Shown: piece by piece, positions 1-11,263 of the stretch
How positions within the stretch are numbered: position 1 is the stretch's first letter
How the letters are laid out: each line of letters opens with the position of its first letter
The notes under the pieces: generated by a model
The model's database searches: none
The model's input: the letters and a program-made list of their open reading frames with translations, nothing else
What the model was told of the DNA's origin: nothing
Position numbers and translations under genes: made by a program
From: Perognathus longimembris pacificus
Lineage: Eukaryota; Chordata; Mammalia; Rodentia; Heteromyidae
NCBI RefSeq assembly: GCF_023159225.1
Contig: NC_063188.1
Location: forward strand, 10,623,086-10,687,085
Length of the DNA: 64,000 nt
Direction: 5' to 3'

Positions 1-228
1 CAAAAATACTGCCAAAAATGTCAGAAAGCATAATGATGAAATTATGGAGGAGACAAGTGAATGGACAAAAATTGACTAAGGATAAGAAAAGAAGACTAAC
101 TTCCATTGATGACTCAAAGGTACCTGCATCATATGGAAAGCTTTAATTTAATTATTGAATTTAATTATTGAATAGGCTAATGAAGAAATTATCATAATCC
201 AATCCTATCTCCAATCACTTGATTTTTT

Positions 229-334
229 TTGCCAGTCTTGGCGCTTGAACTCAGGGCCTAAGCACTGGTCCCTTGCTTCTTTTTGCTCAAGGCTAGCATT
301 CTACCAACTTGAGTCACAGCGCCACTTCTGGCCT
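229..334 (-). mobile_element. Solitary Geo-type SINE monomer with 16-bp TSD
   Basis: The body carries only the right (Geo) half of the IDL-Geo dimer, in antisense, with its A-tail read as T's on the left. It is flanked by a perfect 16-bp direct repeat, AATCACTTGATTTTTT, at 213-228 and 335-350. This shows independent insertion of a unit without the ID-like left half, by 5' truncation or from a monomeric source RNA. Confidence 0.85.
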
Positions 335-891
335 AATCACTTGATTTTTTAAAACACAGTTGTGGATTTCATATAAAAATGGTGAGGGAGATTGTGCCCT
401 TGAGCACAGAGACAAACTAACCTGTGCTTTCTTACCTCAAGGCCTCGGTATTGCTGGCTGAGATTTGGGCTAGAGCCAGAATATGCAATGGGCTGTTTAT
501 GAAGCAAGGTTCCATATTCATGTGGTGGGTAGCGATCTACATGCCCTGTCTGACCTCAGAGAAGACAAGAGAGAGGTGTAGCCCATGGTAGTTGATGACT
601 ACCTTCTGACTGAGGGAGGGGGCAGTTCCTGCGTATCATTACCTTTCCTTCCTGGCTCTTGTTATTATCATAGGAAATGAAGGCCTTGTGCAGTAAAGAT
701 AGGCTCAGAGCAATAGGATTGAATAGGGAAGACTTAAAAAGGAGGAAGAGGGACAGAATCATGAAAAGTCTAGGTTGAAAAAGTGTCAAAGGTATCCAGT
801 TTATCTACCAAGTAAGCTTTTCAAACTCCTCAGAATATTTTGGCCACTTGCCACCTGTGTCCTAGGACAAGAAACTTCATTCCTATAAGAA

Positions 892-975
892 TGGTGCTGT
901 GATTCAAGGTGGTAGAGCACTAGCCTTGAGCAAAAAGTGAGGAACAATGCTCAGGCCTGTCAGTATCCCAGCTAG
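892..975 (+). mobile_element. Degenerate Geo monomer fragment
   Basis: It contains a diverged copy of the Geo signature (GCTGTGATTCAAGGTGGTAG, then GCACTAGCCTTGAGCAAAAAG), followed by a weak match to its 3' part (GCTCAGGCCTGTCAGT). No clear target duplication is visible, so it is older than the nearby full copies. Confidence 0.6.
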
Positions 976-1306
976 AGTGGTACACACGTTATAATAATGC
1001 ACCTACGTGGATACATCATTATTATCCAAGTACGTAATTTATATGTGGGTTCATTCTTCGTGTTGTATACTCTATGGGGTTTTGGATACATGTATAAAGA
1101 CATGCACATATCCACCATCATAGTTTTACTGCTCAAAATAGCCTGTGTACTCTACCTATTCTACCTTTTCTCCCTAGGAATCACTGATGTTTGTATTGTC
1201 CTCATACATGTGGCCTTTATCAAAATATCATAGAGTAAGAGTCACATAGCAAGTAGCCCGATCATATTCACTTCTGTTTTGTTTCTTCATGCATTTTATT
1301 GTTCTT

Positions 1307-1507
1307 TTTTTTTTTTGCCAGTCCTGGGGCTTGGACTCAGGGCATGAGCACTGTCCCTGGCTTCTTTTTGCTCAAGGCTAGCACTCTGCCACTTGAGCCA
1401 CAGCGCCACTTCTGGCCATTTTCTGTATATGTGGTGCTGGGGAATCGAACCCAGGGCCTCATGTATATGAGGCAGGCAATCTTGCCACTAGGCCATATCC
1501 CCAGCCC
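1307..1507 (-). mobile_element. IDL-Geo dimeric SINE, 15-bp TSD
   Basis: Full-length antisense dimer: poly-T, Geo half, then the ID-like half ending ...GGCCATATCCCCAGCC. It is flanked by CATTTTATTGTTCTT at 1292-1306 and 1508-1522. The target is the 3' end of an antisense L1, so this is a nested insertion. The intact TSD and low divergence mark it as young. Confidence 0.93.
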
Positions 1508-1522
1508 CATTTTATTGTTCTT

Positions 1523-1780
1523 ATAAAGGTGATATACAGATGGGTTACAGTTATATAAGACACTTGCTTCTTTTACTTAGTAATATACATATACAATTCC
1601 TCCATGTCTTAGCTGAGTTTGCTAGCTTGTTTTACACTGAATGATGTTCCATTGCCTGGATTACCACAGTTTATTTATCTATTCATGACAACTTGCTTAT
1701 TTCTAGATATTGGCAGTTATATGGGGAGGATCTGTAGACATTATATTTCAAGACGTTTGTATCTACCTTTTTGTGGATGC
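1523..1780 (-). mobile_element. L1 3' end fragment (antisense)
   Basis: The sequence TTATTGTT (before the SINE) continuing as AAAGGTGATATACAGATGGG and a TTACAG motif matches the 3' end shared by the L1 fragments at 45029, 49733, 52978 and 60975. It continues into old L1-like text (ATGTTCCATTGCCTGGATTA, TTATTTATCTATTCATGAC). It was split by the SINE at 1307-1507. Confidence 0.6.
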
Positions 1781-2004
1781 TGGTACTAAGTTTTGAACTC
1801 AGGGCTTGGCACTGTCTCTTAGCTCTTCTGCTTAAGGCTGGCATTCTGTGCTTGAGTGATAGCTCCACTTCTGGCTTTTTGGTGGTTTATTGGAGATAGT
1901 ACTCTCTGAGACTTTCTGGATAGGGCTGAGTTCAAACGTTGAACCTCAGATCTAAGCCTCTGAGGTAGCTAGGATTAACAGGCAGGAGCCACAGGCACTC
2001 AAGC
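1781..2004 (-). mobile_element. B1-Geo (7SL/tRNA-like) dimeric SINE
   Basis: Antisense copy. Geo half first (GAACTCAGGGCTTGGCACTG ... AGCTCCACTTCTGGC), then a spacer (GTTTATTGGAGATAG), then a 7SL-derived B1-like half (CCTCTGAGGTAGCTAGGATT ... GGAGCCAC). It is clearly more diverged than the IDL-Geo copies and no TSD is clear. Confidence 0.8.
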
Positions 2005-2022
2005 TACCTAATAATACTTTTA

Positions 2023-2215
2023 GGGCTGGGAATATGGCCTAGTGGCCAGAGGGCTCGCCTCCTATACATGAAGCCCTGGGTTTAATTCCCCAGCACCATA
2101 TATATAGAAAACGGCCAGAAGTGGCGCTGTGGCTCAAGGGGCAGAGTGCTGGCCTTGAGCAAAAAGAAGCCAGGGACAGTGCTCAGGCCCTGAGTCCAAG
2201 GCCCAGGACTGGAAA

Positions 2216-2270
<55 letters not shown>

Positions 2271-2280
2271 ATTTTAAAAA
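2023..2280 (+). mobile_element. IDL-Geo dimeric SINE with expanded (AAAT)n tail
   Basis: Sense copy from GGGCTGGGAATATGGCCTAG to CCAGGACTGG, followed by about fifteen AAAT units (2212-2272) in place of a plain A-tail. An 11-bp TSD, TAATACTTTTA, lies at 2012-2022 and 2287-2297. It inserted beside the B1-Geo copy at 1781-2004. Confidence 0.92.
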
Positions 2281-2814
2281 GGTACCTAATACTTTTAATG
2301 AAAGACATATATCTGTCCTTTGCTAGCACAAATCCCTCTTTCCTAAGGGGATGGATTAGTGTAGTCAAGATGTCTAACTTGTAGGAAAATGCTGTGTTAA
2401 TTAACCTAGAAACTGGGCTGGCATAGTAAGTAAACAATGTCCTACCAAATCTGTTCACATGGGCATCTGAAGACATTTTTAAACAATTTAACTATGGACG
2501 GACCAGGAGACAAAGCTTTACATTTTAATGGGAAATGATTAAATCTCGGGCCTTATTGCCTTTGATGTATCTGGGCTGGAAGAAGAGGGCAGAGTATTGA
2601 TTGAGGCCTCCAGGAAGTCAGGAAGCTTACCGGGGCTGCTTGACCACAGAGCAATGAGTGCTTGATGATCTGCAACCTCTTGGACTGGGATTAAAGGCCA
2701 TTCGCCAGAGAGTTAACTAGATTTGTCAGGAGCTGTTTACTTGGAGATTGCCTGTAGGGACAGATGATGCATTGTGACTTCGTAAGGGGTATTATTGATC
2801 AATTGACAAGGAAG

Positions 2815-2847
2815 GGAGGTGAAAGAGGGGAAAGGGAGAGGGAGGAA

Positions 2848-2885
<38 letters not shown>

Positions 2886-2936
2886 GCTCGAAGAGGATAA
2901 GGAGAGGAAGGGAGGGGAAGGGAGGAGAAGAGAAGT
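2815..2936 (+). repeat. Purine-rich tract with (GA)n core
   Basis: The + strand is almost purely A/G, with an uninterrupted GA dinucleotide run at about 2852-2880 flanked by GGAAGGGAGG-type repeats. It is low-complexity sequence with triplex-forming potential. Confidence 0.9.
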
Positions 2937-3064
2937 GGATTGATAACATCCATTAGTGAAAGGTGACACACCACTCACTCAAGGACTCGGTAATGAGATT
3001 GTAACCACCATATACAGTCACTGCTTATATTAGCTAGTGCAGTATTTCACTCCAAAACCTCTGA

Positions 3065-3257
3065 TTTTTTTTGTCAGTCCTGGGGCTTGAACTCAGGGCC
3101 TGGGCACTGTCTCTGTATGCTCAAGGCTAGCATTGTGCCACTTGAGCCAAAGTGCCACTTCTGGCTTTTTCTGTTTATGTGGTGCTGGGGAATTGAACCC
3201 AGGGCTTCATGTATGTTAGACAATGACTCTACTGCTAAGCCACATTCCCAGCCCATC
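3065..3257 (-). mobile_element. IDL-Geo dimeric SINE
   Basis: Antisense full-length dimer beginning with a T-run and GTCAGTCCTGGGGCTTG and ending GCCACATTCCCAGCCC. The ID half reads ATGTTAGACAATGACTCTAC, more diverged than in young copies. No convincing TSD. Confidence 0.9.
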
Positions 3258-3258
3258 T

Positions 3259-6092
3259 GTGGTTTTGTATATCACATAAGTCTTAGAGTTTTAGTGCTTT
3301 CACCATTGGTTTATTGGTGCTTGTCAGGTCATACCTAGTTCTTGCCCTCTGGCCACTTGCACTTTGCTAAACAAAGAATCATTCTAACAGCTGGATTTAA
3401 CCACATATAATAATGTGACAATAGAGGTTTCTGTTGATTACTATAAGATCAGAGGTGACACAGTCAACTTCAGATGTGTGAAGCATCTGTCAGAAAAGTC
3501 TTAGGGACAGTGGAAGGATTCGTAAAGAGAAAGGGAAGATCTGGGACAAGGCTGTAGAGATGTGGAAGAATCATGGTGCATTCAGAGAACTGAATGCAGC
3601 AGTGTGGACTTAAGGGTGAGACTCTGAACAAAGAAATTAGTTTGGCCCAAACCTGTAAACCCTAGTACTTTCTATAGAGTAAAGGTTCCTTAGTTCTAAG
3701 GCTTATAAAGTGAAATTAAAAAAAAAAAGAAATGATGGAATCATTGAAATACTTCACCATGGAAAACAATATAGCAGTTGTGAACTGCCACCCCCTTTGT
3801 GTTCCTGTTGCTTACGGTCTTTCTATGTGTCACGTCATGTGAGAAAAACATGCCCACTGGCAATCAAGACACCCCTTCCAAAATGAAAATACCTTGTGAA
3901 CCATGTTCATTTGTTTCATCACATTTTATTTCTCCATATAGCCTCCTATGACTATGTATGGTAAGGACTAGGACAGCAGGAAGATGTGATACAGAGAAAG
4001 GTGGAAAGATGGGCTACTCAAGTGATAATGCTTACTCTTTCAGGGAAATTCTAGGCAGCTAGGGAGTTGCATGAAGGCTCTGAGAGGCTAGAAATTTGTT
4101 TAGGAAAAAGGAGAGAGAGCAGAAATAAACTTCACGTACCTTGCAATTTGGCTCTGTATCAGCCCCCATTTTGTTTATTTCGGTGCTGTCTAGACATCAA
4201 AAAGATTGAGTTGCTCACTTCTCTGAGAGTCCCCTCCCCCACTGTTTTGGTCACTACAGCCCCTTCAAGGCTATAAGAATAATAAACTGGGACACAGTGG
4301 AAAGTTTAAGTCTCCTGATTAGACCTTATAAGGCCACTCATATGGAGATGACTTAATCTTATCCCTTGGGAAATGCCCTTTGGGGGGCGGGGAGAAGAGC
4401 TCTTATATTGACCAACAGAGGCTGCCTGCATATTAGGGTATTCTATTTTTGTTTGGAGGAAGTTGGCATCTCTCCTGTGTAAAGACTTCACTGAAGCTTA
4501 AATTCTTCCATTAGCCATTTTGGATTGCAAACAGCTGAGTATAGCTGTGTACTGGTGACCAGAGCGCTAACTATCTCTGTTTCTCAGTGCCAAGGCCATG
4601 ATGAAGAACCTACAGCTACATGCTGAAGCTAATCATCTATCCCTTTAAGCATGACTGGTTATTTAACAAATGATCTTGAAGGAGAGCACTGAGTGTATTA
4701 TTTGCAGACTCTAGTACAACACAAAAGCATAGGGCCCTTTGTTTACGCACTAGGGGATTTCAGAACAGTCATAGCAAAGCATGAAACCAAGTGCCTGACC
4801 CTTCAGCGCAGATTGCCCTGTGCAGTTGCCTAGCTCCTGCATTTGGGAGGTCAGCTCTACAGAGGAACAACTCTTATGCTCTGTGTTCTAAGGGATCCTG
4901 ATCTTCAGATTCCCAGGCCGTGGATGGTTACTGGGGAATAGGGGAGGATGTTTGATGTGAGAGTACAGCAAATTTACTTCATTCTCTGCCTCCTGCTGAA
5001 ATCTCATCCTTACAGCTAAACCAATTCTGCTGGAGGCCGCATCCCTCTGGGAGGGGCTAACACTTGCAGCTGTTGTCTTAGTGTTGGATGGAAAAGTGGA
5101 GACAGAGAGCACAAGGCAATTTTGATTATGCAGAAAAGCTTAAAGAAAATATGTAAGTTCATGGAATGCTTTTGAATATACATAATCTTACTTTCCATAT
5201 AACTCTGAATATGGGTGATGGGAATCCATAAATATAGCTCCCTGTGGGTGTCAGTAATTCTTCAATATTCATTGATAGTGACAATATTCAGAATTTAAGA
5301 CAGATTTCCTTTTTCTCTGACTCAAGGGAAGTTTTCCCAGAGCCACACAGAAGGAGAATCCAATCTGTTCAATAGGAAAGACTCATTTGCTCCCGGAATA
5401 ACTTGCATTTCCATTTCCCCATTTGCATTTTAAACCAAAATAGTGGATCTTCCATAAAGCAAAAATAAAAAGAGGGACAATGAAGGTTTTCTGCTTTGTC
5501 TTAGAATTTTGATTTGATTTGCATATTAACACTATTGAGGGCTGCAATGACTTGGACGGTACAATGCTGATATTGTCCAGTTCTTGCTTTTCATTATCAT
5601 TAGTGGAAATCTTTATCATAGGTTGCTTAACAGATTCTCTGAATTTTTAGGCAGAGATCTTGATATGAAAACATACTCTTTTAGGTGAAGAACTAAAAGT
5701 TTAGGAAGAATTTGAACATTTTACAGGTAATTTTCAGAGGACTGAGAGACTGTAATTCTTGTAAATGTCTGTTTTGCTTGTAGCATTTTCTATTCATCAA
5801 TAATTCAATTTCAAAATAAAAGACACATTTCTACGTCCCAAAAGCTACTGGGGAGCCTTTCAGACTCCAAGATTCCTGACCATAGGAGAAACATCTACTA
5901 AAAGAAGCAGCTAGCTCCAAAAGCTCTAATGTGTTGAGGGATCCTGTTACAGACCATTTTTCGTAATTCTAGAAGGCAAAATAAAATTTTATGCTTGGAA
6001 ATAATAAGTTTAAGCAAATTGTATGGGCAGAGCTTATATCTGCGTCCAAGCAGTGGTCTGATTACTGCCAGAACAATACTGCTACATGATGA
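3259..6092. other. Repeat-free sequence upstream of exon 1U
   Basis: About 2.8 kb with no recognised interspersed repeat, exon or RNA gene. It leads into the exon 1U promoter region and may contain conserved regulatory sequence; I cannot delimit any. Confidence 0.5.
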
Positions 6093-6147
6093 ATCATTAA
6101 TGATCTGTGAGAGTCATAATGGTCTGTCACTAATGCCCATTAATGAT
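6093..6147. promoter_or_regulatory. Paired homeodomain-type palindromes upstream of exon 1U
   Basis: ATCATTAATGAT (6093-6104) is a perfect 12-bp palindrome with back-to-back ATTA/TAAT cores. A second copy of its core, CATTAATGAT, lies at 6138-6147, about 150 bp before the exon 1U ATG. Paired ATTA-type sites of this kind are bound by homeodomain and POU proteins. They may belong to the 1U promoter, but there is no direct evidence beyond position and motif. Confidence 0.4.
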
Positions 6148-6296
6148 CTCTCTATACCACGAGTATGGGCTTGATGTTTCTGGCCAGTACCTTGGAGAAT
6201 ACTTTAGATATGCCTTAAACTTTCTCTGATCTCCTCTCTGTGGCTGCTCCAAATGTAGACAACAATTGTCTGGGTAGGACCATCTTATAAAGAAGC

Positions 6297-6324
6297 ATGG
6301 CTTTGTTAAGGAAGTCCTATTCAG
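6297..6324 (+). CDS. FGF13: FGF13 alternative first coding exon 1U (short N-terminus)
   Basis: The ATG at 6297 opens MALLRKSYS, the N-terminus of the U (FHF2B-type) isoform of fibroblast growth factor homologous factor 2. Nine codons plus one base are followed directly by a consensus donor, GGTAAG, at 6325. The leftover G joins the first two bases of exon 2 (AG) to make GAG (Glu), giving ...SYS-EPQLKG as in known FGF13-U. Start context is favourable (A at -3, G at +4). The open frame runs past the donor, but that part is intronic. The product is an intracellular, non-secreted FGF-like protein that binds voltage-gated sodium channel C-termini; the U form lacks the long basic N-terminus of the S form. 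The 5' end of the leader is not visible. No TATA box is well placed; the TTATAAAG at about 6285 is too close to the ATG to serve as one. Confidence 0.93.
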
Positions 6325-8240
6325 GTAAGATTTATTTAAGTGATATTTTTGAAGACGATACATTCAAACGCTTATGCTGGACATTAATGTTTTGTGAAAT
6401 AGATAGATTTATGCCGGGGACCTTTCTGCTGTCTTTTGTATTTCTGGATGGGAGACGGGCTCTTAAGTCCCCATGTTCTCTGGTGTTTGGCTGTTCAGCT
6501 TAGACTATTTGAGAAATGCATCTTTTCTAAGACAAATGTAAAATACTGTTATTAAAAAATAAATGTGTGTATTAGACTATTGAAAACCCTATTTGTGTTA
6601 GATAATAGTGGACTAGATGACTCAAGGGTGAGTTCCTACTTCTAGAGCTGCATTAACCATGCACCTAGCACAAAACATTAATTTGAACTTATGAAGGAAA
6701 GAGAGTAAGTCATGGTGATTAGCTTTAAAGATATATTTCCTTTGTGACCGAAAAAAAAAAAGAGAAGGGGAGAACAAAGAGGAGGGGACACAAAGCTCGG
6801 GAAAGATAAGCACAGTCACACAGGATTTCTGAGAACCCTATTAGATGTAGCTTTGGGGAAAGCACAAAGCATATAGGTAATCCATAATGTCTAAAGGAAT
6901 ATAAGCAGTAGTGTTCCTCCATGGCGGCGAGGGAGATGCCGCAGCCAGCTGATGGAACCAACGCCCAAGAGCCTCCAGCTTGAGGATAAACAAGCGGAGA
7001 GAAGGTTGCCAGCGCCCGTGGCCACTTTCAAGGCTCTTTGAAAATAGGACAGGGATTCTTTTGGAATATTGAAATAACTCCAGTGGAGACTTTTTAATGG
7101 GAACTTTTAACATGTCACTAAATGAATAAGGTCATCATTTCTCATATACATGTTTGGCCAATCTTTGGTATTAGCTGACTATTATAACCTCAGGCATTTA
7201 TTGAAATCCTTTGCCAATGGATTTGAAAGGATTGCAGAGAATATGAAGATCTTGAAATGCATTGTTGGTGTGGAACATCTTGTCCAGAGGAATGATTGCT
7301 TATTTGGATATTTTTGGTTTTGTTCAAAATCATTTCCTCGCAACCTGAAACTGCTGACCAGTACCTATCTGTTCATGTTATTTCCTGGGATTAATAGACT
7401 TTCTGCTTGAATACTTTATAGGGTCTCCTGTACCTTGGGTGGTCCTAGAGTAACCCCCAAAGGGCTGACTGATCTCCTATGTCACATGTGCACCATCCAT
7501 TTAGTTACTTTGAGTTGAATGTCCCATGAAAATGAGAGAAAAATGCTCACTTCAACGATTAGGGCAATAAGGGCAACTGTACTGATTTAAAAAAAAAGCC
7601 ATTATAGAATTTGTGAAATCAGTTCAGCATTTGTCTAGGTCTCTAATTAACTCACTTGAAGTTTTACCTACCAGATGGGAGTCAGTTTGTGAAACATTTC
7701 TGTTGGTCACTATGCTTGTAAAGGAGTTGGGTAGAGTATATACATTAAATCTGTGCTGAGTAAGGTCTGTGACACAGGTAATTCTCGCTAAAAAATATTG
7801 TATTGACATGTGCATCTATTAATTGGAAATAGTCATGTTGCTATCTAAGCTATTGGATTAGATTCAAGCACAAGCCAACTTTTTGCTTACAAAAGACTTC
7901 AGGATTGATTGATGAAATATTATACATAGACCTGTCCATTTTACTAGATGTACATCCTAGCTCCTTTGCAGAAATGAATGCAAACTATGAGACTGACAAG
8001 CAGCGACTGGACATGCTGCCACTGTTCATCTTTGGAAGGAAGGTATAGATAGCTTAGGTTCTTAGCTTATGGTCACATGGTATCAATGATACCAAGAGAA
8101 AGGATTGTGACGTCAAAGAATATCAAATCACATGAAGGTGAGGTTATTTATCTTTGCCTCCCAAGAGAAAAGCACTTTAACCCTCATATACAGACTGTCC
8201 CCTAGTCACTGAAGCCACAAGTTCCTGTCTGAACAGCTGT
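6325..8240. other. Unique intronic sequence after exon 1U
   Basis: No recognised repeat apart from an A-run at 6751-6763. Open frames here lack homology I can recognise and are treated as chance. Confidence 0.5.
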
Positions 8241-8251
8241 CAAGACATGAG

Positions 8252-8334
8252 GCTCTCAGTTCCTGCGAGTTCTGTGAGCCCCAGCATGCTGGTCCTGCAA
8301 TAAACCCTTTGCTTTTGCATGAAAAAAAAAAAAA
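8252..8334 (+). mobile_element. Short polyadenylated retroposed fragment, LTR-like 3' end
   Basis: About 70 bp ending in an AATAAA (8299-8304) with TTTGCTTTTGCAT after it and a 13-base A-tail starting 17 bp downstream. It is flanked by a 10-bp direct repeat, AAGACATGAG, at 8242-8251 and 8333-8342. These are marks of L1-driven reverse transcription of a polyadenylated RNA. The layout AATAAA, then CTTTGCTTTTGCAT resembles the R-region of rodent endogenous retrovirus LTRs, so the source may have been an LTR-terminated transcript. Only this 3' fragment is present and it encodes nothing. Confidence 0.65.
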
Positions 8335-9384
8335 GACATGAGCACGCCCACTCCAAGTCCATCTTTTCCTTCAGTCTGATGTACCTTGTTGGTTTTTAGG
8401 GAAAATGGTGGCGAGAAAATTCCTGGGTTCTATGTAATCCTTCATAGCCTAAAGCCTTCAGAATCTTCTTTATTTAAGTTACAGAAGCTGAGTTTTATTA
8501 TGATACCATTTTAAGTCTTACTTCTAACATACCATATTTCTGCACACTCAATTCTTAGAAAAGTTTTATCCTTAATTATTTCTGCTTGTCTGATTATTTC
8601 TTGAGTGTCACTAAATCCCTTCATGTTCTCTTCTTTTTCTCCTTGGTTACAGACATTGTATTCAGTGGCCATTAGTGCCTAGTAATCCCCATGCCACATT
8701 GATGTAATTAGCATTTCCAAAACAGAATACATGGAGACAAATTTCTCTCTCTCGGAAAACAGTGGAAAAACGATATATTTTAATGCTTTCCTTAACCGTG
8801 GGTACTTATGAAATGAAAAGAAAAGGTATTGTTTTAAAATCAGTAGTTCCTTAATCTATTTGTTAGGGATGCAGACATGTGCTTTCAGATACTCATAACT
8901 CACTTTTTTCCACAACTCTTATTGTCACCTGGGCTAGAGATGGAAAAGTTTTTAAGTATCCAAAATGGCTGAATAGAACACTGAAAACGCTTTCAATATA
9001 TTTTCTGTGGAAACATACTAACTATGCTCTGTTGATGGCATAAGACAAAGCAAAAATAACTGTCATGCTTATCTTTATAACGGAAGTCTATATTTGCCTT
9101 TAGCCATTTGCTGTACAAACTGGAGGCTTTTGAGCTGCAAATAATAATGGCTTTTCTTTTAGTTTCACCAGAGTCTCTGAGCATGGCATCCAAGTTCAAA
9201 CATATCTCAAACTGCAGTACAGTGTGTCTTTCTTTATACAATGAAATTGTTTCAAATATATATATGTATATATATCTATATATCCATTCCTATTTGAGTT
9301 ATATAGGGGAAAAATAACATTTTATGAATATTCCTATAAAATGAAGATTCCTCGTATAAGGCGCATTGGGAATATTTAACCAGG

Positions 9385-9930
9385 AATGTTTTTGGCATTC
9401 ACCCATGTTTCTGTGTCTAGTAGTGATATACCACTTTTGAATACAGAACAGTATTCTACTGCTTACTCATGCATTCAGAGACAGCTGGGTTGTTTCCAGC
9501 TTTGGACATTAATAAATAAAGATACTATAAGCATTTTTGTTTGTTTGTTTACAAATCTTCTTTGGACAAATGTTTGAATTTGTTTTGGACAAACCGCTAC
9601 CAATGAAATTATTGGTTTATGAGGTTGATATAAATTTAACTTAAGCTACTACAAAACTGTTTCCCCAAATGGTTATACCGTTCTGCATGCGTGTCAGCAA
9701 TGTCTGCGCATTCTAATCATTCTACTACTCGTCAAGACTTGATATACTCCATTGTTTTCATTCTCTTCATCTTGTATAGCTATAGCAGCATGCATTTTGA
9801 TTTAAATTTGTCTCAGCCTGACTACTAATGCCATTGGACACCAAATCATATGCTTAGTATATTTGTATATCTCCTTTAGTGAAGTATGTTTTCAAGTCTT
9901 TTGTCTAGTTTTTGTTATTATTTAGTTGTT
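9385..9930 (-). mobile_element. Old L1 (L1M-type) 3' region relic, antisense
   Basis: It contains the typical antisense order of ancient mammalian L1 3' sequence: CATGTTTCTGTGTCTAGTAG, a degenerate TATTCTACTGCTTACTCATG, CTGGGTTGTTTCCAGCTTTG, then TACCGTTCTGCATGCGTGTC with AGCAATGT, and TTTTGTCTAGTTTTTGTTAT. Divergence is high and no ORF survives. Confidence 0.75.
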
Positions 9931-10125
9931 CACAACAGCTTTTTCTTACCATTTTAATCTCTATGGTGTCTCCAATAATATGCCCACTTGTGTATTGTAT
10001 TGTTTCTGCAATAATTGTTTGTAGTAGCAGCATGTTTTCCTTGATGTAAACTACTAGTGGTCTCAGATATAGATAGAAGGATGCAAGATACCCTATCTGA
10101 AAAATAACTAAAAAGCAAAACAGGG

Positions 10126-10202
10126 TTATGGTGTGGGTCAAATGGCAGAGAGCTTACTTGGCAAGGAAAAGACCCTGAGTTCAAATTCTACTACTTCCAG
10201 AA
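10126..10202 (+). mobile_element. ID-like tRNA-derived SINE monomer, diverged
   Basis: It has an A-box-like GTGGGTCAAATGGCAGAGAG and a B-box-like GAGTTCAAATTCTACTAC at tRNA-like spacing, with a short A-rich end. It resembles a lone ID/Geo-type monomer. Confidence 0.5.
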
Positions 10203-11263
10203 AAGTATACATTTATCTGTCTCAAAGAACCAACTTCTGGCTTCAGTGATTATGTGATTTCTTTATCATTGGCCTCCTTTCTCATTTTTATTACTTTTTC
10301 CAACTTAATCAGAATTTAATTATTTTTTCTAGATTTTCAAGGAAGAAGCAATTTCCTTTATAGCATTCTTCTTAAGTAAGAGTATTTAAAGCTACAAATT
10401 TCCCTTACAAGAGCTGCTTTAAATTAAATTTAATTTTTAACATATTGTTATCATTCTAATCAAAGTGTTTTGCAACTTCCCCTTTGGATCTTTCTTTTAC
10501 CCATGACTTATTTGCCTCATACTATTTGATTTCCACTTTTAAGGGATAAGGTTTATTTATATTCATGACATTTCAAGCTTAATATTTTTTGCTGTCAGGT
10601 CCCATATTCTGTTTGGTTTTGATTCTTAGAAAGTTATTTAAACTGATCTTATGGCTTAGGTTTTGATTTATTTGTTGAGTAATTTATTTTCTATAAGTTT
10701 ATATCAGGTGAAACTGCTGGTGTTGTTCAGTCTTTCTACATTCTGGATTTTTATTAATGTATTTTGTTCTTTCCTTAAAGCTTACTGAAATTCCTCAAAA
10801 AGAGTATTGAAATATTCAATCATAACTGTAGGATATATTTTTTTCTTTTTAGTACTATAATTTTTTAAAATCTGTAGTAACATTGCTACTAGATAAACAC
10901 AGAAGAAACTGTTTGATAAATTCAGGGTTTTGTGATTAAGACATTCCTCTCATGATATCATCATAACGTTGATCTTACCAGAGATTTGCATGATCACACA
11001 ATCTTTGTGAGATTTACTACTTATAATGTGTAGGTTTTTCATCTTTGAGTTTCATCCTCTCTGTCTTTATGTTTAAAGAATAGCAATGTGTGTATTATTC
11101 TATTTCTGTGTTTGAAGTCTGTCTATCCTACTGAAAAAGATGTCCCTCTACTTTTATTTTCTAGTATTTTAAAGGTGAACCAAACATTATTTTCCTATTA
11201 TCTTCTGGGCATTATTTGTAAGTTTCTCAAGCAAATAATATACATTGCAACTTACCTGTGCTA

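Larger units (their letters stand above)
1..6296. other. Sequence 5' of exon 1U
   Basis: No exon is recognisable here. The V and Y first exons of FGF13 (peptides MSGKVTKP... and MLRQDSIQSAELKKK...) were looked for and not found, so in this species they must lie further upstream. The first 3.26 kb hold SINEs and an L1 3' end. From 3259 to 6296 I see no interspersed repeat, only a short A-run at 3719. In a transcript starting at an upstream V or Y exon this whole stretch would be intronic. Confidence 0.7.

Noticed and set aside
1..6296. FGF13 first exons 1V and 1Y
   Set aside because: Searched for their known peptide starts in all frames and did not find them; they are expected further upstream.
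6325..6503. Continuation of the exon 1U open frame for 59 more codons
   Set aside because: The GTAAGA donor at 6325 and the known U isoform joining SYS to EPQLKG show that this part is intronic.
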